NCBI GenBank assembly: GCA_016946835.1
Contig: JACVTC010000009.1
Coordinates: 2,162,501 to 2,226,500, forward strand
Length of the DNA: 64,000 nucleotides
DNA from: Neocallimastix lanati (nom. inval.)
Taxonomy: Eukaryota; Neocallimastigomycota; Neocallimastigomycetes; Neocallimastigales; Neocallimastigaceae
Reading direction: 5' to 3'
Positions 32,171-46,935 of the stretch are shown here, one piece after another. The position numbers and the translations under genes are program-made. Positions within the stretch are counted from its first letter, which is position 1. Each line of letters opens with the position of its first letter. Under the pieces are notes generated by a model that did no database searches, was not told the DNA's origin, and saw only the letters and a list, made by a program, of their open reading frames with translations.

Positions 32171-33046
32171 ATGTCCAAGGAAACAACTTTGAGCTTTAAA
32201 GAATTGAAAAAAGAATTAAGAGATATTGTGAAACTTAGCAAGGACAATTTAGATATTAAGTCCTGGGCTACTGAATTAAAACTTTGGATCAAGATACAAG
32301 GTATTACAGATCCAGAAACAGTATTTAATGCTTGTTTACTTACCAGCTCTGGTGAAGTACAACGCGTTATTGAAGATTTGGGAGAAGATAGTGATGATGA
32401 AAGTGATGATTCATCAGATGAAGAAGAAGAAGATGATGAAGAAGAAAATGTTGATGATGATATTAAATTTCCTTCTCTTGGAAAAATTATTTCAAGTCTT
32501 GAAAATTTTTACGGTATTAAAGAAGACCAAAATTTACTTCTTAAAGAACTTCGTGCAATGCGAATTAAAAGAAACGAAAAGATTAAAGACTTTAATGTAA
32601 GATATAGAACTTTGTACACTAAACTTGATAAAAAGAGAAGAAAGCGCATTGGTGTACTAGATTATATTGATTCTATTCAAAATAATTATGAAGCCTGGAA
32701 GAAATTATCCCTTAAAGATGATATAAGTATGGAGAAAGCTTTCAAAATTGCCGAGAAAGTAGATAGACTTTCTGTAAGGAACAATAATATTAATACCTAT
32801 AATGTTAATAATTCCCAGCATAATCAAAATAATCAAAACAGTACTACTTCAAGACTTTATCCTAAAAGAAGAAACGAAACTTTCCAAACAAGTCAAACAA
32901 ATAATAAACTGAAACCTCAAGATATTATAGAAGAATCAACCCAGAAAATGAGAAATTTATCTGTTAAAACTTGCTTCTTCTGTAAGGAAGAAGGTCATTA
33001 CTCATACTATTGCCCTCAATTAAATAAGATTATGGAAAAAAAATAA
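32171..33046 (+). CDS. Element D Gag
   Basis: ATG at 32171 (MSKETTLSFKELKKELRDIV), about 291 residues. It has a very acidic stretch (EDSDDESDDSSDEEEEDDEE) near residue 75, a capsid-like part (KELRAMRIKRNEKIKDFNVR) near residue 125, and a CCHC knuckle, CFFCKEEGHYSYYC, near residue 272. The upstream start at 32105 would need a non-ATG codon and was not chosen. The acidic insert is absent from the Gags of A, B and H. Confidence 0.8.
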   Translation: MSKETTLSFKELKKELRDIVKLSKDNLDIKSWATELKLWIKIQGITDPETVFNACLLTSSGEVQRVIEDLGEDSDDESDDSSDEEEEDDEEENVDDDIKFPSLGKIISSLENFYGIKEDQNLLLKELRAMRIKRNEKIKDFNVRYRTLYTKLDKKRRKRIGVLDYIDSIQNNYEAWKKLSLKDDISMEKAFKIAEKVDRLSVRNNNINTYNVNNSQHNQNNQNSTTSRLYPKRRNETFQTSQTNNKLKPQDIIEESTQKMRNLSVKTCFFCKEEGHYSYYCPQLNKIMEKK

Positions 33047-33070
33047 AAAAGAAATATATTCCAAAAAGTC

Positions 33071-33104
33071 TTTAAACTTCTAAATGGGAGAAGAAGCACT
33101 CCCA
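33071..33104 (+). promoter_or_regulatory. Gag-pol recoding cassette, element D
   Basis: TTTAAAC (33071-33077), 7-nt spacer, TGGGAG (33085-33090), 8-nt loop, CTCCCA (33099-33104). Compared with TGGAAG/CTTCCA in element A, the third stem pair has changed from A-U to G-C on both sides, a compensatory change that supports the stem. Confidence 0.7.
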
Positions 33105-33265
33105 ATGACAAAACAATAGCTTCATTAAATAATTTACAAAATAATACTTTTACTAAGAATACTCCAATTGATAATAATTCCTTTAATGAAGAATCTGAAG
33201 AATCTGATTTTAGTGACACAACTGAAAGTGAGGATGATATCATTATAAATGCTATAAAAAGAAAA

Positions 33266-36200
33266 ATGAATGATAATAACAGCGAAAAAGAAGAAAATAA
33301 TTCCAAGAAAGTACATAAAAGTTTAAAAGATAATCCACGTCCTTTCGCAACTCCTGCTTTAAGAAAGAAGAAAGAAAATGAGCTACATAATAAACCAAAT
33401 AAAGTTTATAAAAATCAAATACTTCCTTCAATTTTAACTCAACCAAATATTAATAAAGAAAAACAAAAAGAAAAGGAATTAAGAAATATGACAAGAGTAA
33501 GAGAAAGTAAAGAAGAAAACAACAATTATTCATCAAAAGGAAAGGAAAAAGTTGAATCTGAAGATATACTTGTAATCGATAAGGAAATAGAAGATATAGA
33601 AATGAATAAAGATAATCAACAAAATAAAACTAATACTTTGGAAAAATTAATTTCAACAAAAACTAAAGAAACTAATAATGAAAATACTCAGTTAGTAAAA
33701 AGGAATATCAAAATGATGAATAATAAAGAACCTTACAATATTATGGATGATTTAAATAATCTTAAATCCAGTATTACGATAGGTCAACTCTTGAATGCAT
33801 GTCCGAAAATTCGTTCACAATTAACTCAAGGTTTAAAGTTAGAAAAATCAAAAATAATTGGAACTGTAGACAATATAATAGCACGAACTTTATTAGTAAA
33901 TAACTATGATCATAGTTACATAAGTAAAAGTAATGAAGTAGCCGAAGAAGACTTAGCAATGATTGATGCAAGTGTTGACGGAGTACTAGGAAAACTTTTA
34001 ATTGATTCTTGTAGTAACCTAAGCATCGTTACTAAGCAGTATTTTGATAAATTACCTGGTGAATATGAAACAGTTGGAAAAAGTCGTGGAAGAATCCAAC
34101 TAGCAACACAAGATGAAGAATACTCGGAAGGAATTATTGTTCGATTACCAGTAAAAATTAATAATTATGAATTTAATGCGGACTTTAGAATTATTGAGAA
34201 AGAAGACTCATTTTATGATATGTTAATAAACTTTAAAACTCAAATCGATCATTGTTTATTTATTCATCCAACCTTAAACAGTCTATGTAAACTTTTGTCA
34301 GAAAGTGAATATGAAGAAATAGCTAAAATAAATAATCAATATTATGATGAAGAAAGTATAATCTGCACTATTAGAAAAGTTGAAGAAACGAATAATGAAA
34401 AGGAAATTATAAAGGAATTAACTCCAATGGAATTTATTGAGAGTGATGAATTTTTAAGTACCTTAAATAAAGATTATAAAGAACAAATTATTAAAATTCT
34501 CAAAGAAATGATTGACATAGTTGCCACTTCAACAGAAGAACTAACTCCTTCTAAACTTTCACCACATAAGATCCGTTTGAAAGCAAATGCAAAGCCAGTA
34601 AAATTAAGAAGTTATAGGTTAACTAAATTAAAATCAGATATCTTAAAAGAAGAACTTACAAAGCTTATTAAGAAAGGATTGATAGAACCATCCTGTTCAG
34701 AATGGTCATCTCCAGTAGTACTCATTCTAAAACACAATGGAAAGTGGCGCTTGTGCATTGACTACCGAAAAGTCAATGATATGACAGAAAAAGATTCTTA
34801 TTCAGTTCCATATATAGATGAAATTTTTGATAGTCTCGGAGGAGCTAAAATATTTACAACTCTTGATTTATTTTCTGGTTTTCACCAAATCTTAATGGAT
34901 GAAGAAAGCGTTGAAGTAACCACTTTCACTACTAAGTTTGGAAATTATCAATTTAAGGTTATGCCTTTTGGACTTACTGGAGCTCCCTCAACCTTCCAAA
35001 GAGAAATGAATAAAATTTTATTCCCTTTTATTGGTGAATTTGTTTATGTATTTATTGATGATGTTTTGATCTATTCAAAAAGTATCGAAGAACATTTAAT
35101 TCATATTAAACAAGTATTAGAAGTATTTAAAGAAAACAAGTTAAAAATTAATATTGAAAAGTGCCATTTTCTTCAAACTGAAGTTGATGTATTAGGTCAC
35201 AAACTTACTACTAAAGGATTAAGTCCCATGGAAAGTAAAATAACAGCTATTAAGAAGTGGGAAGCCCCTTCATCAATGCATGAATTAAGATCATTTCTAG
35301 GAGCAGTAGGATATTATCGTGACTTTATTCCTAAATATGCTCAAATTACCTCACCTTTATGTAAATTATTAAAAAAGAATACTAAATATGAATGGAATAA
35401 AGAACAACAAGAAAGCTTTGAACTCCTAAAAGAAAAATTAATCAATGCACCTATTCTAAAATTTCCGTTATTTGACAAACCTTTTATCATTAGAACTGAT
35501 GCTTCGTATAATGGAATTGGTGGAGTTCTTTTACAAAAAGAAGAAGAAACCGGTAAGGAGCATCCAATACACTTTATAAGTAGAAGTTTGAAGAAAGCTG
35601 AAAAGAATTATGGTATCACAGATTTGGAAGGAACAGCTTTATTCTACTGTATGACTAAATTTAAATCTTATATTGAAGGAAATCCATTACCTACAACTAT
35701 TTACACAGATCATAAACCATTAGTTGGTTTATTTAAAAATAAAGAACCTTTGAATGCAAGGCAAACAAGATGGTGTCTAACCGCTAGTATGCTTGGAATT
35801 AATATAAAATATGAATCAGGCAAAAAGAATGTGTTAGCTGATGCTCTTTCAAGAATGAAAAGTAAGGAAGAGAGAAAGATATTATTAACAAAAATTACTA
35901 ATGGAAATAATGAAGAATTATTATCTAAGGTTATAAAGGAATTTATTAATGAAAAGTTTACTGTTATTGATGGTGAAGATTACTTTATCGACAATGGAAA
36001 TTATAGAAAATTAATAACGGACGAAAATGAAAGGTTTAAATTAATTTTAGAAGCTCATAATATTGGCCACGAAGGATATTACAAAACATATCAAAGACTT
36101 AAGAAAAACTTTTATTGGAATCATATGATTGAAGATATCAAAAGAATTGTTAGTAATTGTGAAAAATGCCAATTAAATCGTCCTCAACCATATCCAGAAC

Positions 36201-37081
36201 CAACTGAAAACCATCCAACTAAAGTGGAGGGTCCCTTTGTGCATTTAGGATTAGATATTATAGGACCGTTACCAAAAACAAGAAATAATAATCAATATAT
36301 TATAGTAACTGTTGATTACTTTACCAAATGGGTTGAAGCCGAACCCACTGAAAACATAACTTCCTCTGATATAATTAAATTTTTAATAAACGTTTTTGCA
36401 AGACATGGTGTGCCTCAAGTTATTACTACTGATAATGGAGCCCAATTCACCTCTGACATGACAAAAATCTTTCTTGACCTTTATGACGTTTATGTAAAAT
36501 TCATAGCTACTTATCACCCTGAATCCAATGGTCTTACTGAAAATCGAAACAAAGAAATTGGAAAATTACTTCGTTTATTAGGAAGGAAAAATCAAGATTG
36601 GGATGAAGTTTTACCTTCTGCTTTATGGGCACTTCGAACTACCAAAAATACAGCTACTGGACATTCTAGTTTTGAATTAGTATATGGAAGAGAAGACCAA
36701 CAGCCTTATGATATAGCCATAAGAACAATTGAAAATGCAGGTAAATCATATGATGAAATCTTAATGGAAAAATTTGTTCGTCATTATCAATGGACTAGAG
36801 AAGCATGCGAAAATGTGAAGAATGCTAACAAGTATTGGGCAACAAGACGAGAAGAACAAATAAGTATGAAAAAAGGAAAAGAATTAAAGGCTGGTGATCT
36901 TGTTCTTGTTAGAAACTTTAGCCGCACTAAGCTAGAACCATATTACAATGGACCATTTAAAATTTTAAAAATTCAATTCAACACGGCAACCCTAATCGAT
37001 CAGAAGACTGGAAAGCAACTCGATAGGAATGTTCACTTTAAAAATTTAGTAAAGTTTAACTCCGCTTACAGAGAAGCTTGA
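33266..37081 (+). CDS. Element D Pol
   Basis: Open Pol of 1271 residues from the first ATG; the open frame extends further upstream to the recoding cassette. Domains: Lys/Glu-rich N-terminal linker (1 to about 170), aspartic protease (LLIDSCSNLSIV near 244; the catalytic box reads DSCS where DT/SG is usual), RT (DLFSGFHQILMDEE near 536; VFIDDVLIYS near 596), RNase H (IRTDASYNGIGGVLLQK near 741), integrase zinc finger (HNIGHEGYYKTYQRLKKNFY ... CEKCQ near 930-970), integrase core (GLDIIGPLPKTRNN near 994, TTDNGAQFTSDM near 1053) and GPY/F-like end (YNGPFKILKIQFNTATLID near 1230). No chromodomain. Confidence 0.85.
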   Translation: MNDNNSEKEENNSKKVHKSLKDNPRPFATPALRKKKENELHNKPNKVYKNQILPSILTQPNINKEKQKEKELRNMTRVRESKEENNNYSSKGKEKVESEDILVIDKEIEDIEMNKDNQQNKTNTLEKLISTKTKETNNENTQLVKRNIKMMNNKEPYNIMDDLNNLKSSITIGQLLNACPKIRSQLTQGLKLEKSKIIGTVDNIIARTLLVNNYDHSYISKSNEVAEEDLAMIDASVDGVLGKLLIDSCSNLSIVTKQYFDKLPGEYETVGKSRGRIQLATQDEEYSEGIIVRLPVKINNYEFNADFRIIEKEDSFYDMLINFKTQIDHCLFIHPTLNSLCKLLSESEYEEIAKINNQYYDEESIICTIRKVEETNNEKEIIKELTPMEFIESDEFLSTLNKDYKEQIIKILKEMIDIVATSTEELTPSKLSPHKIRLKANAKPVKLRSYRLTKLKSDILKEELTKLIKKGLIEPSCSEWSSPVVLILKHNGKWRLCIDYRKVNDMTEKDSYSVPYIDEIFDSLGGAKIFTTLDLFSGFHQILMDEESVEVTTFTTKFGNYQFKVMPFGLTGAPSTFQREMNKILFPFIGEFVYVFIDDVLIYSKSIEEHLIHIKQVLEVFKENKLKINIEKCHFLQTEVDVLGHKLTTKGLSPMESKITAIKKWEAPSSMHELRSFLGAVGYYRDFIPKYAQITSPLCKLLKKNTKYEWNKEQQESFELLKEKLINAPILKFPLFDKPFIIRTDASYNGIGGVLLQKEEETGKEHPIHFISRSLKKAEKNYGITDLEGTALFYCMTKFKSYIEGNPLPTTIYTDHKPLVGLFKNKEPLNARQTRWCLTASMLGINIKYESGKKNVLADALSRMKSKEERKILLTKITNGNNEELLSKVIKEFINEKFTVIDGEDYFIDNGNYRKLITDENERFKLILEAHNIGHEGYYKTYQRLKKNFYWNHMIEDIKRIVSNCEKCQLNRPQPYPEPTENHPTKVEGPFVHLGLDIIGPLPKTRNNNQYIIVTVDYFTKWVEAEPTENITSSDIIKFLINVFARHGVPQVITTDNGAQFTSDMTKIFLDLYDVYVKFIATYHPESNGLTENRNKEIGKLLRLLGRKNQDWDEVLPSALWALRTTKNTATGHSSFELVYGREDQQPYDIAIRTIENAGKSYDEILMEKFVRHYQWTREACENVKNANKYWATRREEQISMKKGKELKAGDLVLVRNFSRTKLEPYYNGPFKILKIQFNTATLIDQKTGKQLDRNVHFKNLVKFNSAYREA

Positions 37082-37099
37082 GTCTTCGTCGGGGCATCT

Positions 37100-37918
37100 T
37101 GATAAGAATGTACTAAATAATGCATTCTTAATTAAATCTACGATTTATTTCTAATACATTATGTGTACATTATTATTTTTGTACTTTAATAAATTTTTAA
37201 ATCCAAAAATCAAAAATTAAATCAAAAATTATATTAAACTTTATATTTTTATATTAAATCTTATATTAATAGTAATATTTTTATATATTTAAAACTTATA
37301 TTAGCAATATTAATAATAAATCTTATTTTTTTATTTTTATATTAATAATGAAAATTTGTATTAATAATATTTTTATATATTGATAATTAAAAATTTATAT
37401 ATTATATTTTAACTTTTATTATAAAATTTTATATCGAAATGTTTTATTTTATATTGAAAAATATTTTATTTTATTAAAAACCTTTATATTAGAATAGTAT
37501 TTTTATTTTTATTTGAATATTTTAACAGATTGTAATAAAAATTATAGCCAATTAAATAAATTCTTATTAGTAATATTTTAGATAGATTATAAAAAAAAAA
37601 AAATATGTTTTATTAATATTATAAATGTATTTTATTTATATTGTTATAATTAAATTTTATATAATTGATTATAAAAATCAATTTAAATTTAATAGTTTTT
37701 ATAAAAAAAAAAAATAAAAATAAAATGTAATTTAGTGGCAAGAACAACTTTTATGCCTTGAAAAAAAAGTATAAATAGTTGTAAATTTTGCTACTAATTT
37801 TTAAAAATCATCAAGTAAAATTAATAAAATAAATTTATAAATAAAAATAATAAATAAAAAAAAAATAAAATTTGTGTTTCTTTACTTTATTTTTATTTAA
37901 TTCTCTAAAACCTTAACA
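37100..37918 (+). repeat. Element D 3' LTR
   Basis: Starts TGATAAGAATGTACT directly after CGTCGGGGCATCT, which follows the pol stop. Nearly identical to the 5' LTR, differing mainly in a short A tract. Confidence 0.9.
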
Positions 37919-38255
37919 TTTTTAAGATTCGTTACATGGTCCTCCTCTAGGATTCGGATGCCAGACGAATCTTTTGCTTTAAATCTAAACTATTTCTAAT
38001 TCTAACTTTTATAATAATAAACTATAACTAAAATACTTATAGGAGTGATAATTTAATTAATACATTGGATAATAAAAATTACATGAATTTTAAGTTTTAA
38101 AAATAAAGTATAAAAATAAAACTATCTAGAATAAATGTTTTTGAATAATATAAAATAATTTTTTTTTTTTTTTTTTTTTTTAAAATAATCATAAGTTAGA
38201 ATGATTAATAGTACTTTGATGAAATAAAATTTATTTTTGATTAAATGATTTATAT

Positions 38256-42765
<4,510 letters not shown>

Positions 42766-43003
42766 TTATAATCATTAATTTTGATTGAATAATAAATATA
42801 CAATATAATTAATTATTAGAAGAAGTAAATATTTAATTTCAATATAAATAATTTTAATTTCAAGGATGGTTATATGGATTATTGAAAATATTAATAATTT
42901 TAATATATAGTAAAATTCAAGGGTTCCGATTGAATTTAAAAATTCATGCATGAATTTTGGTAGAAAAATTTATAGTCTTGGTAAGTGGTTTCAAAAATAG
43001 TAG

Positions 43004-43245
43004 AAAATGGGATTCCTTAACGGGGTTCCAAAAAGAGTAATAGAGAATGGGATTACTTAACGGGGTTCCAAAAAGAGTAGTAGAGAATGGGATTCCTTAA
43101 CGGGGTTCCAAAAAAGAATAGTAGTAAATGGGATTCCTTAACGGTGTTCCAAAAATAGTAGTAGAAAATGGGATTCCTTAACGGGGTTCCAAAAATAGTA
43201 GTAGAAAATGGGATTCCTTAACGGGGTTCCAAAAAGAGTAAAAGT
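43004..43245 (-). repeat. 40-bp tandem repeats in E leader
   Basis: Six units of 40-41 bp, with CGGGGTTCC cores at 43021, 43061, 43101, 43142 (variant), 43182 and 43222: GGGATTCCTTAACGGGGTTC then CAAAAAGAGTAGTAGAGAAT on the plus strand. The sequence is unrelated to the D array but has the same period and position (between LTR and gag). Confidence 0.9.
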
Positions 43246-43281
43246 GCCAAGGTATTGTGCTTAGTTTAGTGGTGTTTTTAT

Positions 43282-44650
43282 TGTAACGAATATTGGAATA
43301 TCCGTGTTTTAAAGAGTGTAACACAATAGGTAAGCACTTTTTGATTAATAAGTAATTTGGTTTTTTAAAATATAGTTTTATTAATTAAGAAATTTAAAAA
43401 TATTAATTATAAAGATTAATTATTGTAATATTTCGAATTACTTATTAATTAATTCAATAATTAATAAAAACACAATTTTTAGAATATTTTTTTTTTTTGG
43501 CTGCGAAATTCACTCCTATTTATAGTTTTTCAAAATTTAAATCCATAAAAATTTAAAACCATAAAATCATTAAAAAGTTTCATAAAAATTGATTATTTTC
43601 GGTTAAAAAGAATCTAAAAGAAATAATGATAAAAGATAAATTAAAATAGAATTTCTATCTGATTTGTTTCTATTAATTTCTAAGAATTTCTTTTGTTAAT
43701 TTTTACAGAAATTTATACAGAAACAAATACAGAAATGAAGTATAAAAATTCTTTAAAATTTAAATGATATAAAATTTTAGTAAAGGTGTGAGTCGAACCC
43801 TAGTGGTTCAGGCTGAGGTCATAGTGACTAACCACTATGTCAGCATTCTAATTTCTAATTTTTTATGATAAATAACAAAATTAATAAATCTTAAAAATAT
43901 ATTATACATAAAATCGAAACTAACCTTAGCCAAGTTTAATAATAATTTAATAAAATAAAAAAAAAAAAAAATTTAAAAATTAATTAATTAATTAATTAAA
44001 TAAAACAAATAAATTACACTTAAAAATTACATTAATACTCAGATATGAAAGAAATATTATATATTTTTCAAAATAAAAATATTAAGATTAAATTTAAAAT
44101 AAAATAATTAATTTTTATAATTAGTTTTATAATAATTTTTATAATTAATTTTATAATTAAATAATATTTTTATAATAACAAAATTAATTAATTTAAATAA
44201 CAAAATATTTTTAATTATTTTTATAATAAACAAATTTATTTATTTTATTATTAATTATTTATTTTATTATTAATTTTATTACTTTTATTTTATTTAATTA
44301 TTCTTTTTATTTATAAATTATAAATAGTTTAATTTTAAAGAAAAATATAAATACTTGTAAATATTTCATGTAAATATTATTATTATTATTATTATTAATT
44401 AATTTTATAATTTTAATAATCACTTTTAATTTTTATAATGTTTAATAAATTTTAATAAAAGATTTATAAAATAAAATATTAGAAAACAAGTGTTCTAATA
44501 AACCAAATTTTTAGTGTTATTTTTAATAAAACATTTTTAATTCATAAATAACTTATACAGTTATTATTAAAATAAATTGAAATTATCACTTTTTAATTCT
44601 ATATTAAAATTAAGATAATTTCTAAAATTTATCATTTAAGATTCGTTACA
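43282..44650 (-). repeat. Element E 5' LTR with inserted 770-bp element
   Basis: 43282-43865 and 44635-44650 together match the other E LTR. Between them, about 43866-44634, lies an insertion with ends TGATAAAT...ATTTATCA (8-bp inverted ends), flanked by TTTA. It has no coding capacity and is probably a solo LTR of another family. Confidence 0.75.
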
Positions 44651-45274
44651 TCTAGGAAAAGACTAGAAGAAAAACCTAGATAAGTTTTTTGATCGATATT
44701 CTATCCATATCGATCATCGCGTTAATTAAGTAAAACCGATTACTTTTAAAAAGTAATTGGAAAAACCTTAATTAACCGATTACTTAATCTAATATAATGA
44801 TCGAAAATAAAAGAATAAAATAATGAAAATTATTTCGATCATAAAATTTAAAATTTAATCTATTTAGTTCTATTTTATAGACCTTTACATAAAAATTATA
44901 AAACAATACATTAATAATAAAATACATGATTAATACAATACAGAATACATGATAGAATACAGAATACATGATAAAATACAGAATAGTGTTTTAGTTTATG
45001 ATTTAATAAGTGAGAGAAAACTAAAACTAATAAATTTAATAATTAAGTGAATAATTAAATAAATTTAATATTATTTTAAATGTATAAAAATTATTTGATT
45101 AAATAAATTTTTAATATTAAACTAAATAAAATTTTAATATATAATTAAATAAATTATTAATTATAATTAATTGTATAAATGAAATATGAGTTAAATAAAA
45201 GTTATATTAATTATAACCTAACTAAGAAAATATAATTATTTTGTTAAAAATAATTATAGATTCTTACACATAAT

Positions 45275-46063
45275 TGTAATAATTTCTATAAATTATAGAA
45301 ATTATTATTTATAATTAATATTAACTAAACTATTAAGATTAAATAAAAAAGTAAAATAAAAATTAAAATAAAAATAAGAATTTAATACTTATCTTTAAAA
45401 TTAGAGCTTATTATAAGAAAATATAATAGACCTTAAATGAATGAGAAATAAAATATGTTTTTATCAAAAGAACTTTATTAATCTATTTTATTATTAAATA
45501 TTTTATTATTTTTTTTTGACAAATTTTAAAATGACTATTTTATATTAATTGAAATATTAATGTCTTTTATTGTTATTATATTTTTCTTAAAATAATAACT
45601 CTTGATTTTCTAAAGACGAAAATCAACAGCTATTTATATTTTTACAAAAATAAATGTATTTTTCTAATTTTAACAATGATTCTTTCCAGAAAAAGATTAG
45701 AAGAAAAAACTGGAAAGATTTTTGATCAATAATCTATACTTATTGATTATCGTGTTATTAAATAAAACCAATTATAATTAATCGGAAAACTTTAATAACC
45801 GATTTTAATAACTAAAAGAATTAAAAAGAAAAAGGATAAAAAAGAGAAGGATAAAATAATGCAGAAATTTTATTAAATACATTTTTTCTATGAAATAATA
45901 CAGAAGTTATATTAAATACATTTTTTCATATAACAATTAATACATTAATTGGTATAATTGTTTTTAAATGAAATAAATTTTTTTAAAGAATAATAATTAT
46001 GAAATAATTATTAATTAATAAGAAATAGAAATAAATTATAAAAATTTATATCAATTTCTTACA
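45275..46063 (-). mobile_element. Solo LTR G
   Basis: TGTAATAATTTCTATAAATT...ATCAATTTCTTACA, flanked by ATAAT at 45270-45274 and 46064-46068. Related to LTR F, sharing the CTTGATTT(T/C)CTAAAGA and AAGATTAGAAGAAAAA type blocks. Its target overlaps the CATAA duplication of F by 4 bp. Confidence 0.75.
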
Positions 46064-46085
46064 ATAATTGGTACAGGACTTTTCA

Positions 46086-46282
46086 CGCGGCCTGGCCGGC
46101 GCGGCGGTGAAGTCCCCCGTTCCCGAGTCCCGAGTCCCGACGCCCCTGCGGGTTCCCCTTCACGGCTCCGGCCGGTGCATCTCGATCGCGCGGCGATGCA
46201 TTCGAACGCTCCATCCCGCGCCCCCCGACGACTGACCAAGCCTGACTGATTAATGCTCAGCATTAATAACTCTTGACCTACG
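46086..46282. other. GC-rich island in the left LTR of H
   Basis: About 197 bp, strongly GC-rich and CpG-rich (for example CGGCCTGGCCGGCGCGGCGG), in a region otherwise near 80 percent AT. It replaces about 15 bp (TTTATTTATTTTCA) present in the other LTR. Sequence on both sides then matches the right LTR exactly. Near its right end is an interrupted palindrome, ATTAATGCT-C-AGCATTAAT (46249-46267). No coding or rRNA identity is recognised. Confidence 0.9.
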
Positions 46283-46935
46283 ATAATAATATATTCTAAT
46301 TAATTCTAATTAAACTTATTTATTTATTTCCGAATATTATCTAAACTAATTAAACTCAACATTAATATTCTAATGTTTTTAAATATTAACTAAGCTCTCT
46401 TTTATTTTATTTTAAACCCCTTAACTAACTTAATTATTATTTAAACTTAAAACTATTATATTAACAACACAGCTTAACACTAAATTAAAACACCCTTAAT
46501 TTATTTTACCTTATTTTATTCTAAAATTTAATTTATAAAATTTGAGAGAGAGTTTTTAATATTTTTTGATTTTACAAGTTATTTATAGAATTTAATGAAG
46601 TTTTTTAATTGGTTCAAATAAATTTTTAATTAATTAAAATAAAATATAAAAAATAATAAAATAATATATAAAAATAATAAAAATTAAAGTAAAAATAAAA
46701 GTAAAAGTAAAAATAAAAATAAAAATATAAAATAAAAATAAAATATAAGATAAAAATAATATAATAAAAATAAAAATAAAAATAAAGTAAAAGTAAAAAT
46801 ACAAATAAAAATTTAAAATAAAAATAAAGATATAAAATAAAAATAATATAAAAAAAAATAAAAACAAATATAAAATAATAAATTCAATAATATAAGCAAT
46901 ATTAGATTGTTCCGTATCAAGATGCCCCCGTTGAG

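Larger units (their letters stand above)
29882..37918 (+). mobile_element. Element D: Ty3/gypsy LTR retrotransposon, looks whole
   Basis: Two nearly identical LTRs (29882-30701, 820 bp; 37100-37918, 819 bp; TGATAAGAATG...AAACCTTAACA), with target duplication TTTTT at 29877-29881 and 37919-37923 inside the 3' LTR of E. Order: 5' LTR, primer site, 1.4-kb leader, gag, recoding cassette, pol. It is the youngest large insertion in this part of the pile, since E predates it. It looks essentially whole. Confidence 0.9.

Noticed and set aside
46051-46263. 70-residue Arg/Gly-rich ORF across the GC-rich island
   Set aside because: Composition follows GC bias alone; it crosses the LTR-island junction and has no start context or homology that I recognise.
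46634-46867. Phe/Tyr/Ile-rich ORFs here and at 52721-53052
   Set aside because: They are translations of A/T-rich repeats in the two LTRs of H.
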